Of a stretch of 64,000 bases of DNA, positions 46,078-55,508 are shown piece by piece. The position numbers and the translations under genes are program-made. Under the pieces are notes generated by a model that was not told the DNA's origin, did no database searches, and saw only the letters and a list, made by a program, of their open reading frames with translations. This DNA comes from Rosistilla ulvae (GTDB taxonomy: Bacteria > Planctomycetota > Planctomycetia > Pirellulales > Pirellulaceae), in assembly GCF_007741475.1 (NCBI RefSeq), contig NZ_CP036261.1:6201798-6265797 (forward strand), written 5' to 3'. Position 1 is the stretch's first letter. Each line of letters starts with the position of its first letter.

Positions 46078-49000
46078 ATGACCAAGCTTGCAACCGCATC
46101 GAAGCAGCACCCCGGTTCGATCGCTCGCAAGGTTTGCATCTTCGTGACGGTCCTATTGGTTGTTGTGACCTTAGTGATCGCGCTTGTCGGATTTTTGGTC
46201 AGTCGTGGAATCGTTCGCCAGCAGGTGCATGAACGTCTGCGAGTCGTCGCATCGACACGGCACCATATCTTCTCAGATTACATCGCCGGGCAACGCGTTC
46301 GGATCCAGCATTATGCCGATCGCCATCGGGTGAAAACGGCTGCGGTCGATGACGTCCAGGGGCCCGAGGACAAGGCGGCTGCGATGAATCGGATGGTGGC
46401 CGAAACGAAGGAGCAGTTTATTGGGATCGTCGACGCCTGGCTGGCCAGTCCGCGCGGCAAGGTGATCGCCAGCACCGATCCAGCTCAACTGGGGAAAGAC
46501 TTCTCGAAGGACGAAAGTTTCACGCATGGCATGAAAGCGGCATACGTTGCCGCTCCGCAGGACCTGGGCGAGTCGTTGATCTCTTACCTGACGGCTCCTG
46601 TGACCGACGAGACGGGCAAGTTTGTTGGCGTCCTGTTCGTCACCACCGAGATGTCGAGGCTGCGGCAATTGGTGCGCGACGACAACGGGTTGGGGGCGAC
46701 GGGGGACATCCTGATTGCATCGCGTGACGGAGACAAGTTGAACTACTTCTTTCCATCCACGATGCCGCGCCCGACCACGGTCGATCAAGCGATGGTTGTA
46801 GGCCAGGCGATCGCGGGAGAGTCGAGCCCCGAGGCGGTTCAAACTCGGATCGGTGAGGACGAAGTCTTGGCGACGTTCCAGCCGATCAATCTGCAGCCTG
46901 GCGTTCGCGATTGGGGGATGGTTGTCAAAATCAATGTTGCCGAAGCGTATGCGCCGGTCTACCGGTTGGCCAAGTTGTTGTTCATCTTTCAAGCGATCCT
47001 GTTGGTCGTGGTCTGGACGGCGACCCAGTGGCTGACCCGTCGCTTTACGGCACCGCTGGATCGGTTGACAGGGGTTGTCAGTCAGTTTGCCTCGGGACAG
47101 CGGGAACTGCGAGCCGAACTCGATTCGGACGATGAGATCGCTGCGTTGGGGGACGCCTTCAACCATATGGCCGATGCTGTGCTGAGGACCGAGCACGATC
47201 TGGAACACCGCGTGCAACAGCGGACCGGCGAACTGCAAAAGGAGATCGACACGCGAAAGGAAGTGCAGCGTCAGTTGGTCGATGCCCGCGACGTGGCGGA
47301 AAAGGCGAACCGATCCAAGAGCCAGTTTTTGGCGAACATGAGCCACGAGATTCGCACGCCGATGAATGGCATCTTGGGGATGGCCCAGCTGTTGGAATCG
47401 GGCGACTTAAACGCCGAACAGCAGAGTCAATTGATGGCGATGCAGCAGTGCGCTCAATGGTTGCTGCAACTGCTGAACGATATCCTCGATTTTTCGAAGA
47501 TCGAAGCGGGGATGTTGTCGCTGGAAAAAGTCCCTTTCGATTTCCGCGACTGCGTCGATTCCACGGTCGCCACGCTGGCAGCCCGCGGATTCGACAAGGA
47601 CCTGGAACTGATCTGCCGGATCGCTCCGGATGTTCCCGTGCGGATGGTCAGCGATCCCGGACGGCTGCGGCAGATTCTGTTCAATCTGATCGGCAACGCG
47701 ATCAAGTTCACCAATCAGGGACATGTCTATGTCGAGATCACGTCGCGACAGCTGGAATTTGCGAAGGTCGAATTGACGATCGATGTCAGCGACACCGGGG
47801 TCGGGATCGCGAAGGCCAACCAACAGCATATCTTCGAAGCGTTTCGGCAGGCAGACAGTTCCACGACGCGGGAGTTTGGCGGAACGGGATTGGGACTGTC
47901 GATCTCATCGCAATTGGTCGAAGCGTTGGACGGGAAGATCCATCTCAAGAGTGAATTGGGTGTTGGTTCCCGTTTTCGGATCGTGATACCGATGCGGTTC
48001 CTGCAACAACCAACCGATGTCATCGAGCCCTTGAGAGGGACGGACTTCCGTCTGTTGGTGGTCGATGATCACCCCAAAAACCTCGAGGTTGTTTGCGAGA
48101 TGATCGATTCGTGGGGGCTTGCGACGTTGCCCGCTCGCAATGGCCGGCAGGCGATCGAGATTCTGGCGAAGTCGCGTGTGTCGATGGTCTTGCTTGACAA
48201 CGCGTTGGAGGATTTGCCGGCCCGGCAGTGCGTGGCCAAGATTCGCCAGTTGCCCGGCTGTGAAAAGTTGCCCGTTGTGATGATGCATGGTGCCTACACA
48301 CCGACCCAAATCGATTGGTGGGCTCAGGAGGGAATCGACCACTTGAGCAAACCGATCGGGCATCGCAGACTGCACGAACTACTGTTGCATCGTCTGTTGG
48401 GAATTGCCCCACAACCGGTCGATGATTCAACGCAAGTCAAACTGACGACCGCATCGGGGCAGGTGCTGCGCGTGCTGTTGGTGGAAGACAGCCTGGTCAA
48501 TCGACAGGTGGCGCTGGGCTTGCTGCGCCGATTGAAATGTGACGTCGACGTGGCGACCCATGGCGGCGAGGCGGTCCAGCAGGTGTCGCGGAACCGTTAT
48601 GACGTCGTGTTGATGGACGTGCAAATGCCGGTCATGGATGGTATCAAGGCGACGTTGGCGATTCGCAAATCGGAAGTCGGGACCAAACGCCATCTGCCAA
48701 TCATCGCGATGACGGCTGCGGCGATGAAAGGGGATCGCCAGCGTTGTTTCGACGCCGGAATGGATGGTTACATCTCGAAACCGGTGACGCAGGAAAGTCT
48801 GGTGCTTGAAGTTCGCCGCGTGTTGGGAAGCGACGGTGGCAAGGGGGATACGAGCGATTCGCGGATCTGGAGTCATGCCCAGCCAGCCGCAGCGCCATCG
48901 GGCACATCCAATGCGCGCGAGCCGTCGGCGTCGGTCGATCGCAGCAAGCCGGTATCGCAGATCGATACCGTCATCGAATCGGACGCCGGGCATTTGGGGT

Positions 49001-49335
49001 TGGATCAACTGTGCACCGAATACAGCGAACAGGATGCCTTGGTGATTGCCCAGGCGCTGGTCGTCGAAGCGCCCCAGTTGATCCGCACGTTAAAAAGTTC
49101 GGCGGTCGACGGCGATCAACGCGTGCTGACGCGCGGCGCGCACACCTTAAAAGGCTCCGCGCGGGTTGTGCAGTTCGAGGACGTGGCGGAACTGTCGGCC
49201 AAGATCGAACTCTTGGCCCGCGAAGGAAAGACCGCTGAAGCGATCTCGCACTTGGACGATCTCGCTCAACGAACCCGTTCGATGACCGAACGGGTCGAAA
49301 AATGGATCCGGTCTCGAACCAATGGCCGCGAATAA
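46078..49335 (+). CDS. Hybrid sensor histidine kinase with two receivers and Hpt
   Basis: 1085 residues. One membrane helix (~20-43) opens a periplasmic Cache-like sensor to ~300, closed by a second helix (~305-325; LLFIFQAILLVVVWTATQWL), then HAMP (~326-380), a coiled linker, HisKA (His423 in FLANMSHEIRTPMNG), HATPase (NLIGNAIKFTNQG, DTGVGIAKANQ, GGTGLGLSIS), a receiver (~656-770; Asp in LLDNALED but the usual Ser/Thr replaced in VMMHGAYT), a second canonical receiver (~797-915; LMDVQMPVMDG, TAAAMKGD, Lys in YISKPV) and a C-terminal Hpt (AHTLKGSA, ~1023). A complete phosphorelay lies within one protein. The output regulator is not encoded nearby. Confidence 0.95.
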   Translation: MTKLATASKQHPGSIARKVCIFVTVLLVVVTLVIALVGFLVSRGIVRQQVHERLRVVASTRHHIFSDYIAGQRVRIQHYADRHRVKTAAVDDVQGPEDKAAAMNRMVAETKEQFIGIVDAWLASPRGKVIASTDPAQLGKDFSKDESFTHGMKAAYVAAPQDLGESLISYLTAPVTDETGKFVGVLFVTTEMSRLRQLVRDDNGLGATGDILIASRDGDKLNYFFPSTMPRPTTVDQAMVVGQAIAGESSPEAVQTRIGEDEVLATFQPINLQPGVRDWGMVVKINVAEAYAPVYRLAKLLFIFQAILLVVVWTATQWLTRRFTAPLDRLTGVVSQFASGQRELRAELDSDDEIAALGDAFNHMADAVLRTEHDLEHRVQQRTGELQKEIDTRKEVQRQLVDARDVAEKANRSKSQFLANMSHEIRTPMNGILGMAQLLESGDLNAEQQSQLMAMQQCAQWLLQLLNDILDFSKIEAGMLSLEKVPFDFRDCVDSTVATLAARGFDKDLELICRIAPDVPVRMVSDPGRLRQILFNLIGNAIKFTNQGHVYVEITSRQLEFAKVELTIDVSDTGVGIAKANQQHIFEAFRQADSSTTREFGGTGLGLSISSQLVEALDGKIHLKSELGVGSRFRIVIPMRFLQQPTDVIEPLRGTDFRLLVVDDHPKNLEVVCEMIDSWGLATLPARNGRQAIEILAKSRVSMVLLDNALEDLPARQCVAKIRQLPGCEKLPVVMMHGAYTPTQIDWWAQEGIDHLSKPIGHRRLHELLLHRLLGIAPQPVDDSTQVKLTTASGQVLRVLLVEDSLVNRQVALGLLRRLKCDVDVATHGGEAVQQVSRNRYDVVLMDVQMPVMDGIKATLAIRKSEVGTKRHLPIIAMTAAAMKGDRQRCFDAGMDGYISKPVTQESLVLEVRRVLGSDGGKGDTSDSRIWSHAQPAAAPSGTSNAREPSASVDRSKPVSQIDTVIESDAGHLGLDQLCTEYSEQDALVIAQALVVEAPQLIRTLKSSAVDGDQRVLTRGAHTLKGSARVVQFEDVAELSAKIELLAREGKTAEAISHLDDLAQRTRSMTERVEKWIRSRTNGRE

Positions 49336-49367
49336 GAGGCGTCGCGACAAGGCTTGCCGTCGCCAGC

Positions 49368-49955
49368 TTACACTAACGCAGGTTCGCGCAGTTCCAGGCT
49401 TTCCAGTTCGATCAGTTCCCAGTTGCCTGTATCGACTTCGGACGACCACAAGCTCTTAGGGCCTTCGCCGCTAAGGATGCAGTGGACGACGCTCGCTAGT
49501 GGATCGGGGATCACAAGCGCGATCGCGCCATCGCGATGCTTCTTGATGACTTTACGCAGCGCCTTGAAGACGCGTTGTTTGGCCTCTTCGACCGTCTCGC
49601 CCTCGGGAGGGCAGATCAGGTTCGGATATTCCTCCCCCTGGCGGTACAGTCGCGGCTGTTGTCGACGGACGTCGTCGACCAATTTTCCGTGCCATAGACC
49701 GTGGTCGATGTTACGGAAATTAGGGATCGCTTTGACGCGGATATCGCGTCCAGCAATCAATTCTGCCGACGTGGTTAGTGCCGATTCACAGGGCGCCGAA
49801 TAGACCGCCTGCAGTTGGAACGTCGCAACGTCCTGCGCGGTGCGCCGCACCTGCTGGCGTCCACACTCGCTTAATGGCATATCCAACGAACCTTTGATTC
49901 GACGTTGATCGTCGAAATCGGTAGCACCAGGACGAACCAGTAGAATGCTTAACAT
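49368..49955 (-). CDS. Histidine-phosphatase-fold protein lacking the catalytic His (pseudo-enzyme)
   Basis: 195 residues. The fold is that of phosphoglycerate-mutase-like enzymes (LLVRPGATDFDDQRRIKGSLDMPLSECG, VYSAPCESALTTSAEL, IDHGLWHGKLVDDV, CPPEGETVEEAKQRV). But the RHG motif is RPG (Pro9 in place of the phospho-accepting His), the R of the second motif is Ser (APCESAL), and the second catalytic His region reads VIPDPLASVV instead of VSHGG. Catalysis by the normal mechanism is therefore unlikely; a binding or regulatory role is inferred. It is 9 bp after rpe on the same strand. Confidence 0.85.
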   Translation of the reverse strand: MLSILLVRPGATDFDDQRRIKGSLDMPLSECGRQQVRRTAQDVATFQLQAVYSAPCESALTTSAELIAGRDIRVKAIPNFRNIDHGLWHGKLVDDVRRQQPRLYRQGEEYPNLICPPEGETVEEAKQRVFKALRKVIKKHRDGAIALVIPDPLASVVHCILSGEGPKSLWSSEVDTGNWELIELESLELREPALV

Positions 49956-49964
49956 ACTATCCTG

Positions 49965-50663
49965 CTAACTCGAGTGAGGATCATGGCGTTGCACTTCCGC
50001 TCTCAGGCGGTCCAACGCGGCCGCGTAATCCGAACTGCGAAAGATCGCCGAACCAACTACAAACAGATCCGCTCCGGCCTCGCGACAGCTGCCAATCGTT
50101 CCGAGATTCACGCCACCGTCGATCTCGAGGATCAGGTCCGGCTTGATGGCTCGCAACGCTTTCAGTTTGTCGATTGCAACGGGGTTAAAAGCTTGTCCGC
50201 CAAAACCGGCGTCCACGCTCATCACCAGGACTACGTCGATCTGATCGAGAAAGGGGGTGACCGCGTCGATCGCGGTTCCCGGATTCAAAACCAGACCAGT
50301 CCCCATGTTCAAGGAACGCACGTTGTCTATCACCGGCGCGATTTCGTCAACCGCTTCGACATGGAATGTCAGTAGGTCGGCACCGGCGTCACTGAACGCT
50401 TGTGCATATCCCCCTGGGTCCTGGATCATCAAATGGACATCCAGCGGCAGATCGGTCAACTTGCGAATGGCGTCGACGATCGGCATTCCGTAGGAGATAT
50501 TGGGGACAAAGACGCCATCCATGACATCCAGGTGCAGTCCTTGGCAACCGTCGTCTTCGAGCCGCCGGACCTCGCGTTCCAGGTTGCCAAAATCGCATTG
50601 CAGCAGCGACGGCAGGATCGCCGGAGCGGCCTCGAAGAGCTGCTTTACACGTGGGTTGGTCAT
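49965..50663 (-). CDS. rpe: Ribulose-phosphate 3-epimerase
   Basis: 232 residues from the ATG at 50663; the frame opens further to 50723 but that is not Rpe-like. TIM barrel of the pentose-phosphate/Calvin cycles: ILPSLLQCDFGNLEREVRRLE, LHLDVMDGVFVPNISYGMPIV (metal/catalytic Asp), LPLDVHLMIQDPG, VLVMSVDAGFGGQAFNP and LILEIDGGVNLGTIG. It lies 9 bp upstream of the pseudo-phosphatase gene, so they are probably co-transcribed. Confidence 0.97.
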   Translation of the reverse strand: MTNPRVKQLFEAAPAILPSLLQCDFGNLEREVRRLEDDGCQGLHLDVMDGVFVPNISYGMPIVDAIRKLTDLPLDVHLMIQDPGGYAQAFSDAGADLLTFHVEAVDEIAPVIDNVRSLNMGTGLVLNPGTAIDAVTPFLDQIDVVLVMSVDAGFGGQAFNPVAIDKLKALRAIKPDLILEIDGGVNLGTIGSCREAGADLFVVGSAIFRSSDYAAALDRLRAEVQRHDPHSS

Positions 50664-51429
50664 GAAAACGCCTGTCGTTTCGGTTGGAGTGATCTTGCGA
50701 AGGATAGGTGCCGCGATCGACACCTTCGGTCAAACAAAGAGATCTTCAGTGTTTCGCACAGCGGATATCCGCGGGTATTTCAACGATGTTTGGTTTTCGC
50801 GTTGCGATCGTCGCATCGGTCGAACGCACTTTCGCGTGGCAAAAGCCGACCGGCATGCTTTCGTTCGATCATGCACAACGCCTTCATCGGCCGATCGAGG
50901 AGCACCCTTGATGCTAGCGAACCCCTGCTAGTCCTCAAGCCGCCCAATCGGTTCGTGCGGACAAAACATGGTGAATTTCGCCGCGATCCCTTCGATTTGC
51001 TCAGCGCCCTCGGTTTGCTAAATTGCAGGCCGTGGCGCTGCGGAAATGGAATTCCGTACCACTGTCGTCAGGCGAAGCAAAATTGCAAGCGAAATGCGCT
51101 CCTCGGAGCCGCCGATTGGGCACTCTGCAGGCTTCACATCGCTGCTGCGGGGGACACCCCCAAAAAATCGCCCGATCTCCGCCGGTTTCCAGCCTGCCAG
51201 TCCAGGGTGAACCGCTGTTTCAAACTGCAGCGTCTCAGGCAGGTGGTAACCCGACGCGTAAGCGAGGCGCCGTGTGAATTCCTCGCTTACGCGTCGGGTT
51301 ACCCAGTATTCCCCAGTCCTAGCCGTGATTTGCCCTGGCCTACCGACTGCCCTCCGCGACGATCCCGGGGGCAATGTGTTATGCTTTGCCCTGCTGAAAT
51401 CCAACCTTCGAATATGGGACCTCACTGCA
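50664..51429. other. Intergenic region upstream of pyrD, no gene seen
   Basis: The rpe (leftward) and pyrD (rightward) promoters should be here. No convincing coding frame is present; the frames seen match no family. The notable structure is a perfect 23-bp palindrome at 51245-51303, listed separately. Confidence 0.55.
51245..51303. repeat. Perfect 23-bp inverted repeat (hairpin) upstream of pyrD
   Basis: Arms 51245-51267 (beginning ggtaacccgacgcgta) and 51281-51303 are exact complements, with a 13-base loop. It lies ~127 bp before the TTG start of pyrD. No U-tract follows, so it is not a standard terminator. Palindromes built on ccgacgcgtaagcgagg-like words are familiar as dispersed repeats in pirellulae, from memory, so a REP-type element is the first guess. 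Confidence 0.85.
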
Positions 51430-52356
51430 TTGACTGATCTTTCCGTTCAGATAGGCCGATTGGCCCTATCCAATCCGATCATGGTCGCCTCGGGAACGTT
51501 TGGATACGCCCGCGAGATGGCGCGTCTCGTCGATTGCTCACGGTTGGGGGGCATCTTGCCAAAAACGATCACCGCCCAGCCGCGGGTTGGAAACGCTCCC
51601 TGGCGGACCGTCGAAACCTCCGCCGGCCTGCTGAATTCGATCGGGTTGGACAACGACGGGATCGATGCTTTTATGGAGCATCATCTCCCTTATCTGGCTT
51701 CGATCGGGACGTCGATCGTCGTCAGCATCGCAGGCCGGACCGAGGAGGAGTTTGTCCAGTTGGCGCAGCGCGTCGGACAGACCGGGCAGATCGCGGCGGT
51801 GGAGTTAAACGTGTCGTGCCCCAACGTCTCTGGCGGAGTCGATTTTGGGACCGATCCGGACGCCTGCCATCGCTTGGTCGCCGCGACGCGAGCCGGGTGC
51901 GATGTGCCGATCTTGGCCAAGTTGACTCCCAACGTGACGCGGATCGCCGACGTCGCCTGTGCCGCTGCAGAAGGGGGTGCCGATGGCGTTTGTCTTATCA
52001 ACACGGTGTTGGGGATGGCTGTCGATTGGCGTCGCCGGCGGCCGATGCTGGGGAATGTGATGGGGGGGCTGAGTGGCCCGGCGATCAAGCCTGTCGCGCT
52101 CCGCTGCGTACAGCAGGTTCGCGCGGTGACCAACGTGCCGATCATCGGTATCGGTGGGATCGCCACGATCGATGACGTGATGGAATTTTTGGTGACCGGA
52201 GCGACTGCAGTGCAGATCGGAACCGCCAACTACTACGATCCGCAGGTCTCCACTCGCTTGATCGACGAATTGCCAGCCGCCCTGCAAGAGCTGGGAGCGG
52301 CGTCGGTTGCCGAGATCGTGGGAACGCTCGATAGCACGCGACGAGTCGACGAATGA
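51430..52356 (+). CDS. pyrD: Dihydroorotate dehydrogenase, class 1B type
   Basis: About 308 residues from TTG 51430 ([27 protein letters not shown]). FMN enzyme oxidising dihydroorotate to orotate in pyrimidine synthesis. Hallmarks: [13 protein letters not shown] with the catalytic Cys, [73 protein letters not shown]. The class 1B assignment fits the catalytic Cys. A much longer frame starts upstream at GTG 51274 inside the palindrome loop; the extra 52 residues do not resemble PyrD. The stop overlaps the next start (ATGA). Confidence 0.94.
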   Translation: MTDLSVQIGRLALSNPIMVASGTFGYAREMARLVDCSRLGGILPKTITAQPRVGNAPWRTVETSAGLLNSIGLDNDGIDAFMEHHLPYLASIGTSIVVSIAGRTEEEFVQLAQRVGQTGQIAAVELNVSCPNVSGGVDFGTDPDACHRLVAATRAGCDVPILAKLTPNVTRIADVACAAAEGGADGVCLINTVLGMAVDWRRRRPMLGNVMGGLSGPAIKPVALRCVQQVRAVTNVPIIGIGGIATIDDVMEFLVTGATAVQIGTANYYDPQVSTRLIDELPAALQELGAASVAEIVGTLDSTRRVDE

Positions 52357-53378
52357 ACGAAGTCCCCTCTGCAAACTTGAACCTCCCCGATCCCCACGAG
52401 ATTCGCGTGGGTGTCGGGCAGCTGCTGACGCATTTGCAGCGGGTGGGGGTGGAGTATCTGCCCGCCGCCGATCCGGGGCGCGCCGAACAATGGACCACCA
52501 CGCTGTTGGCTAGCGTTGCGCAGCCAGCACCCGTCGCCGCCGAGGCGGCTTCCACTGCAGCGAGCGCCACCCCCGAGGGGCTTGGCCAACCCGCTGCGGC
52601 AGCACCTCCCGCGACAGCACCGCCTGTGGCGGCCCCAGCTGCGCCAGTTGCCGCTCCACCGGCTGCCGCCCCGCCAGCGGCTGCGCCTCCGCAGCCTGCG
52701 GCGACACCTCCCACTGCGGCCCCTCAGACACCGCCGCCTGCGTCGCGACCGCAACCAGCCGCTGCGGCACCGGGGCCGACGATTTATCGGACCGCTTCGC
52801 TGCCGATCGCCGATCGCCAGGCGTCGCTGGACCATTGGCGGCAGCAGGTCGCACAGTGCACGCTGTGCCACGAATTGGCTTGCACGCGGAAGCAGACGGT
52901 CTTTGGAGCCGGGCACGCTCAGGCTCGCGTCGTTTTCTTCGGCGAAGCGCCGGGGGCGGACGAGGATCGCGAGGGGATTCCGTTTGTCGGCCGAGCGGGG
53001 CAACTGCTGACGAAGATCATCGAAGCGACAAAATTATCGCGAGATGAAGTCTATATCATGAACACGCTCAAATGCCGGCCGCCGGGGAATCGCAATCCGT
53101 TGCCGGACGAGCTGAAAAATTGCCGCCCCTTCTTCGAGGCCCAGCTGGAGATTATTCAGCCCGAATATATCGTCTGTTTGGGGCTGTTTGCCGCTCAATC
53201 GCTGCTTCAATCGGCTCCCTCGATCGGCAGGATGCGAGGCCGTTTCCACAACTACCACGGCAGCAAGGTCGTCGTCACCTACCACCCATCGTACTTGCTT
53301 CGCAATGCAAAGATGAAGGGGGCGGTCTGGCAGGACATGCAGATGATGATGCGCGCGATGGGGACGCTGCCCGCCTGA
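52353..53378 (+). CDS. Family 4 uracil-DNA glycosylase with Ala/Pro-rich N-terminal linker
   Basis: 341 residues. Residues ~1-45 are a short helix-forming segment; ~45-135 are an Ala/Pro/Thr-rich low-complexity linker; ~150-341 are the catalytic domain. Visible are [19 protein letters not shown] (Fe-S Cys region), [45 protein letters not shown], and [13 protein letters not shown]. This is the 4Fe-4S UDG family that removes uracil from DNA. The start ATG overlaps the pyrD stop, so it is translationally coupled to a pyrimidine-synthesis gene. Confidence 0.93.
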   Translation: MNEVPSANLNLPDPHEIRVGVGQLLTHLQRVGVEYLPAADPGRAEQWTTTLLASVAQPAPVAAEAASTAASATPEGLGQPAAAAPPATAPPVAAPAAPVAAPPAAAPPAAAPPQPAATPPTAAPQTPPPASRPQPAAAAPGPTIYRTASLPIADRQASLDHWRQQVAQCTLCHELACTRKQTVFGAGHAQARVVFFGEAPGADEDREGIPFVGRAGQLLTKIIEATKLSRDEVYIMNTLKCRPPGNRNPLPDELKNCRPFFEAQLEIIQPEYIVCLGLFAAQSLLQSAPSIGRMRGRFHNYHGSKVVVTYHPSYLLRNAKMKGAVWQDMQMMMRAMGTLPA

Positions 53379-53459
53379 TTGCCCTTGACGGGCAGTCCTC
53401 CCGAAAGTTACCACCCGCGATGGCTGCAGCGTGTGCTGCGCGATCGTGAAGCGAGGGAG

Positions 53460-54890
53460 ATGGGATTGTCCCGTATCGGAACTTATCGGATGTTGGGAGT
53501 CGCGATTTTAGCGATTCTGTCAATAAATTGGGGATTCGCCCAAGATAGTCTGCTGCGCACCAACCCCAGCTTTGGTGGTTCGGCTGGCGTTCCCAGCACA
53601 AATCTTGTTCCGGTTCCCTCGACCTCCGCCAACGCGTTGCAGAGTCCGCCGTATCCGCAAACCGTCGCGCCGACGCTGCCACCCAATACGCAACCGATCG
53701 CACCGCCAGCCGCTTCGCTAGGGCCGCCTCAGTTCGATCCCTATCAAGCTCAACCGAACAACAACCCGATGTCGGGATTTTTTGGCGGCGCGTACAACCC
53801 CGCGCCAACCGCCGGTCCGATCGGGTACCCAACGACGCCAACGCCCTACGGAGCCCAACCGGCTTCGCCCTACGGGGCCGCCCCGGCTCCGTCGCCCTAT
53901 CCATCCCCTTACCCAACTCAGGGAGCAAGCGCTCCGCTGGGCCAAGCGGGAGGAGCCTATCCGTCGTCGGTTTATCCTGGCACCGCTCCGCCGGTACTGT
54001 TTCCAGGCGGGCTGAATTGGAATGTTCCCGCCCCCAACATGCAGGGCTGGAATCCATCGGGATCGATGTTCGACGCGGGGCAAGGATCGTTTCAGTTCCT
54101 GCAGGGCCCGCGGTTTCGGCAAGCCTGGGTCAGCGGCAATGACTCTCCCGAATCGTTGGATATTCTGGACAGCGATTTTTCGCTCGCCCTCAACTGGCCG
54201 AATTTTCTGGGCAGCTTTCAGCCTCTATACATTTTGCCTTCGTTTTCGCTGCACCAATGGCAGGGACCCAATAGTTCCACCGGTGCCGATCTGCCGTCGA
54301 AGGCTTACAGTGCGTTTATCGACGTCGGCTGGCAGAGCGATCCGAACTTGATGTTTGGAACCGAGCTAGGGCTTCGCACCGGGGTCTTCACCGATTTCGA
54401 AACGTTTAACGACAATAGTTTTCGGATCATGGGCCAGGCGCTGGCGAAGCTGAGGATCACGCCCGCGACGACGCTCAAGCTGGGGGTTTATTACATCGAT
54501 CGAAACGAGGTCAAAATTATTCCAGCCGGCGGTTTCCTGTGGCAGCCGACCCCGCATTCCCGCTGGGATATCTTCTTTCCGCTTCCCAAGTTGTCGCATT
54601 ACCTGACGACCGTGGGGACGCAGGACATTTGGTGGTACTTGTCAGCCGAATATGGCGGCGGCAGTTGGACCGTGACTCGAGCCGACGGCGCCGAGGATTC
54701 GATCGACATTAACGACATCCGCGTGATGATAGGGCTCGAATGGGGCCGCAGCGACCTGATTAAATCGGGCCGCCGGATCGGATTTTTCGAAGCCGGTTTT
54801 GTCTTCGACCGCGAGCTCGACTACCGCTACTCACCCGACGACATCGACAACAACGATACCTTCGTGTTGCGAGCCGGTTTCGGGTACTGA
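53460..54890 (+). CDS. Proline-rich outer-membrane-type beta-barrel protein
   Basis: 476 residues from the ATG at 53460, preceded by GAGGGAG; an in-frame upstream start at 53379 gives 27 more residues. Signal peptide (MLGVAILAILSINWGFA), then ~200 residues rich in Pro/Gly/Ala/Tyr with Pro-Tyr-Gly-Ala-type repeats, then a C-terminal ~250-residue aromatic-rich region with alternating strands ending in Phe-Gly-Tyr (VLRAGFGY), which suits a barrel with a C-terminal aromatic. Planctomycete outer-membrane proteins have this build. Function unknown. Confidence 0.75.
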   Translation: MGLSRIGTYRMLGVAILAILSINWGFAQDSLLRTNPSFGGSAGVPSTNLVPVPSTSANALQSPPYPQTVAPTLPPNTQPIAPPAASLGPPQFDPYQAQPNNNPMSGFFGGAYNPAPTAGPIGYPTTPTPYGAQPASPYGAAPAPSPYPSPYPTQGASAPLGQAGGAYPSSVYPGTAPPVLFPGGLNWNVPAPNMQGWNPSGSMFDAGQGSFQFLQGPRFRQAWVSGNDSPESLDILDSDFSLALNWPNFLGSFQPLYILPSFSLHQWQGPNSSTGADLPSKAYSAFIDVGWQSDPNLMFGTELGLRTGVFTDFETFNDNSFRIMGQALAKLRITPATTLKLGVYYIDRNEVKIIPAGGFLWQPTPHSRWDIFFPLPKLSHYLTTVGTQDIWWYLSAEYGGGSWTVTRADGAEDSIDINDIRVMIGLEWGRSDLIKSGRRIGFFEAGFVFDRELDYRYSPDDIDNNDTFVLRAGFGY

Positions 54891-55508
54891 GCAGGTCGTG
54901 TTGTATTTCGCCGCATCACCGCGCGTGCCGCGCTGGAGTAAAGGCTTCAGTCGACCGCGCGAAGGAGGCTTAGCCGCGGATGCGGCGATCGCATAAAGCC
55001 TGTCGCGCGAGCCACAGGATCGCATCCCGCAATCCATGTCAAAGCCCCGGCAGGGGGCCCCGCAAGCAGCAAGCGACCGCCGACATCCATTGCAATTCCG
55101 CCCTCGATTGCAAAGATCTCATCATCAGGCCGCCAATCTCGGCAACGCACGTAAGCCCCCCCACAAAGAACAAACAGTCGACAACGCCAACTTTCAAACC
55201 CAGCAAATCCCAGCCAGCCCCGGCGTCGGCCCCCGGAGCGAGTTGGGTTTGTCAGCAAAAAAACGCCGTGTAGGCTTTCGGGTTACTTTCTCCATCCTAT
55301 TTTTTTTGGGTCACCGGTGTTGTCAACGAACGAGCGAGCCGGGATTTGCGGTGTGACAAGTGGATTCTCCATCGCCCGAACGATGCCCAAACGCACGCAT
55401 CGCCTCCAATCGAAGCGACACCGTTACACCGAGACAATGCCGACCAAGACGAATAACGCCAGCTTTTTACATCGGCAAACCCCAATGTATTGAAAACGCC
55501 TAAGCGTT
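54891..55508. other. Intergenic region left of the IetAS-like module
   Basis: No gene was recognised. It holds the left 47-bp inverted repeat (54972-55018). Frames on either strand show no family resemblance. Codon-like structure is weak, and the region is the 3' side of the protease gene. Confidence 0.55.
54972..55018. repeat. Left copy of 47-bp inverted repeat flanking the IetAS-like module
   Basis: Its reverse complement matches 59841-59887 with 40 of 47 bases identical and no gap; the core caggctttatgcgatcgccgc (21 bp) is identical. The two copies are about 4.87 kb apart in opposite orientation. Confidence 0.85.

Noticed and set aside
51245-51303. Classical attenuator terminator for pyrD
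   Set aside because: The hairpin has no following U-tract, so a dispersed palindrome is preferred.
51274-51429. pyrD starting at GTG 51274
   Set aside because: It would put the start inside the loop of the palindrome and add 52 residues not seen in the DHODH family.
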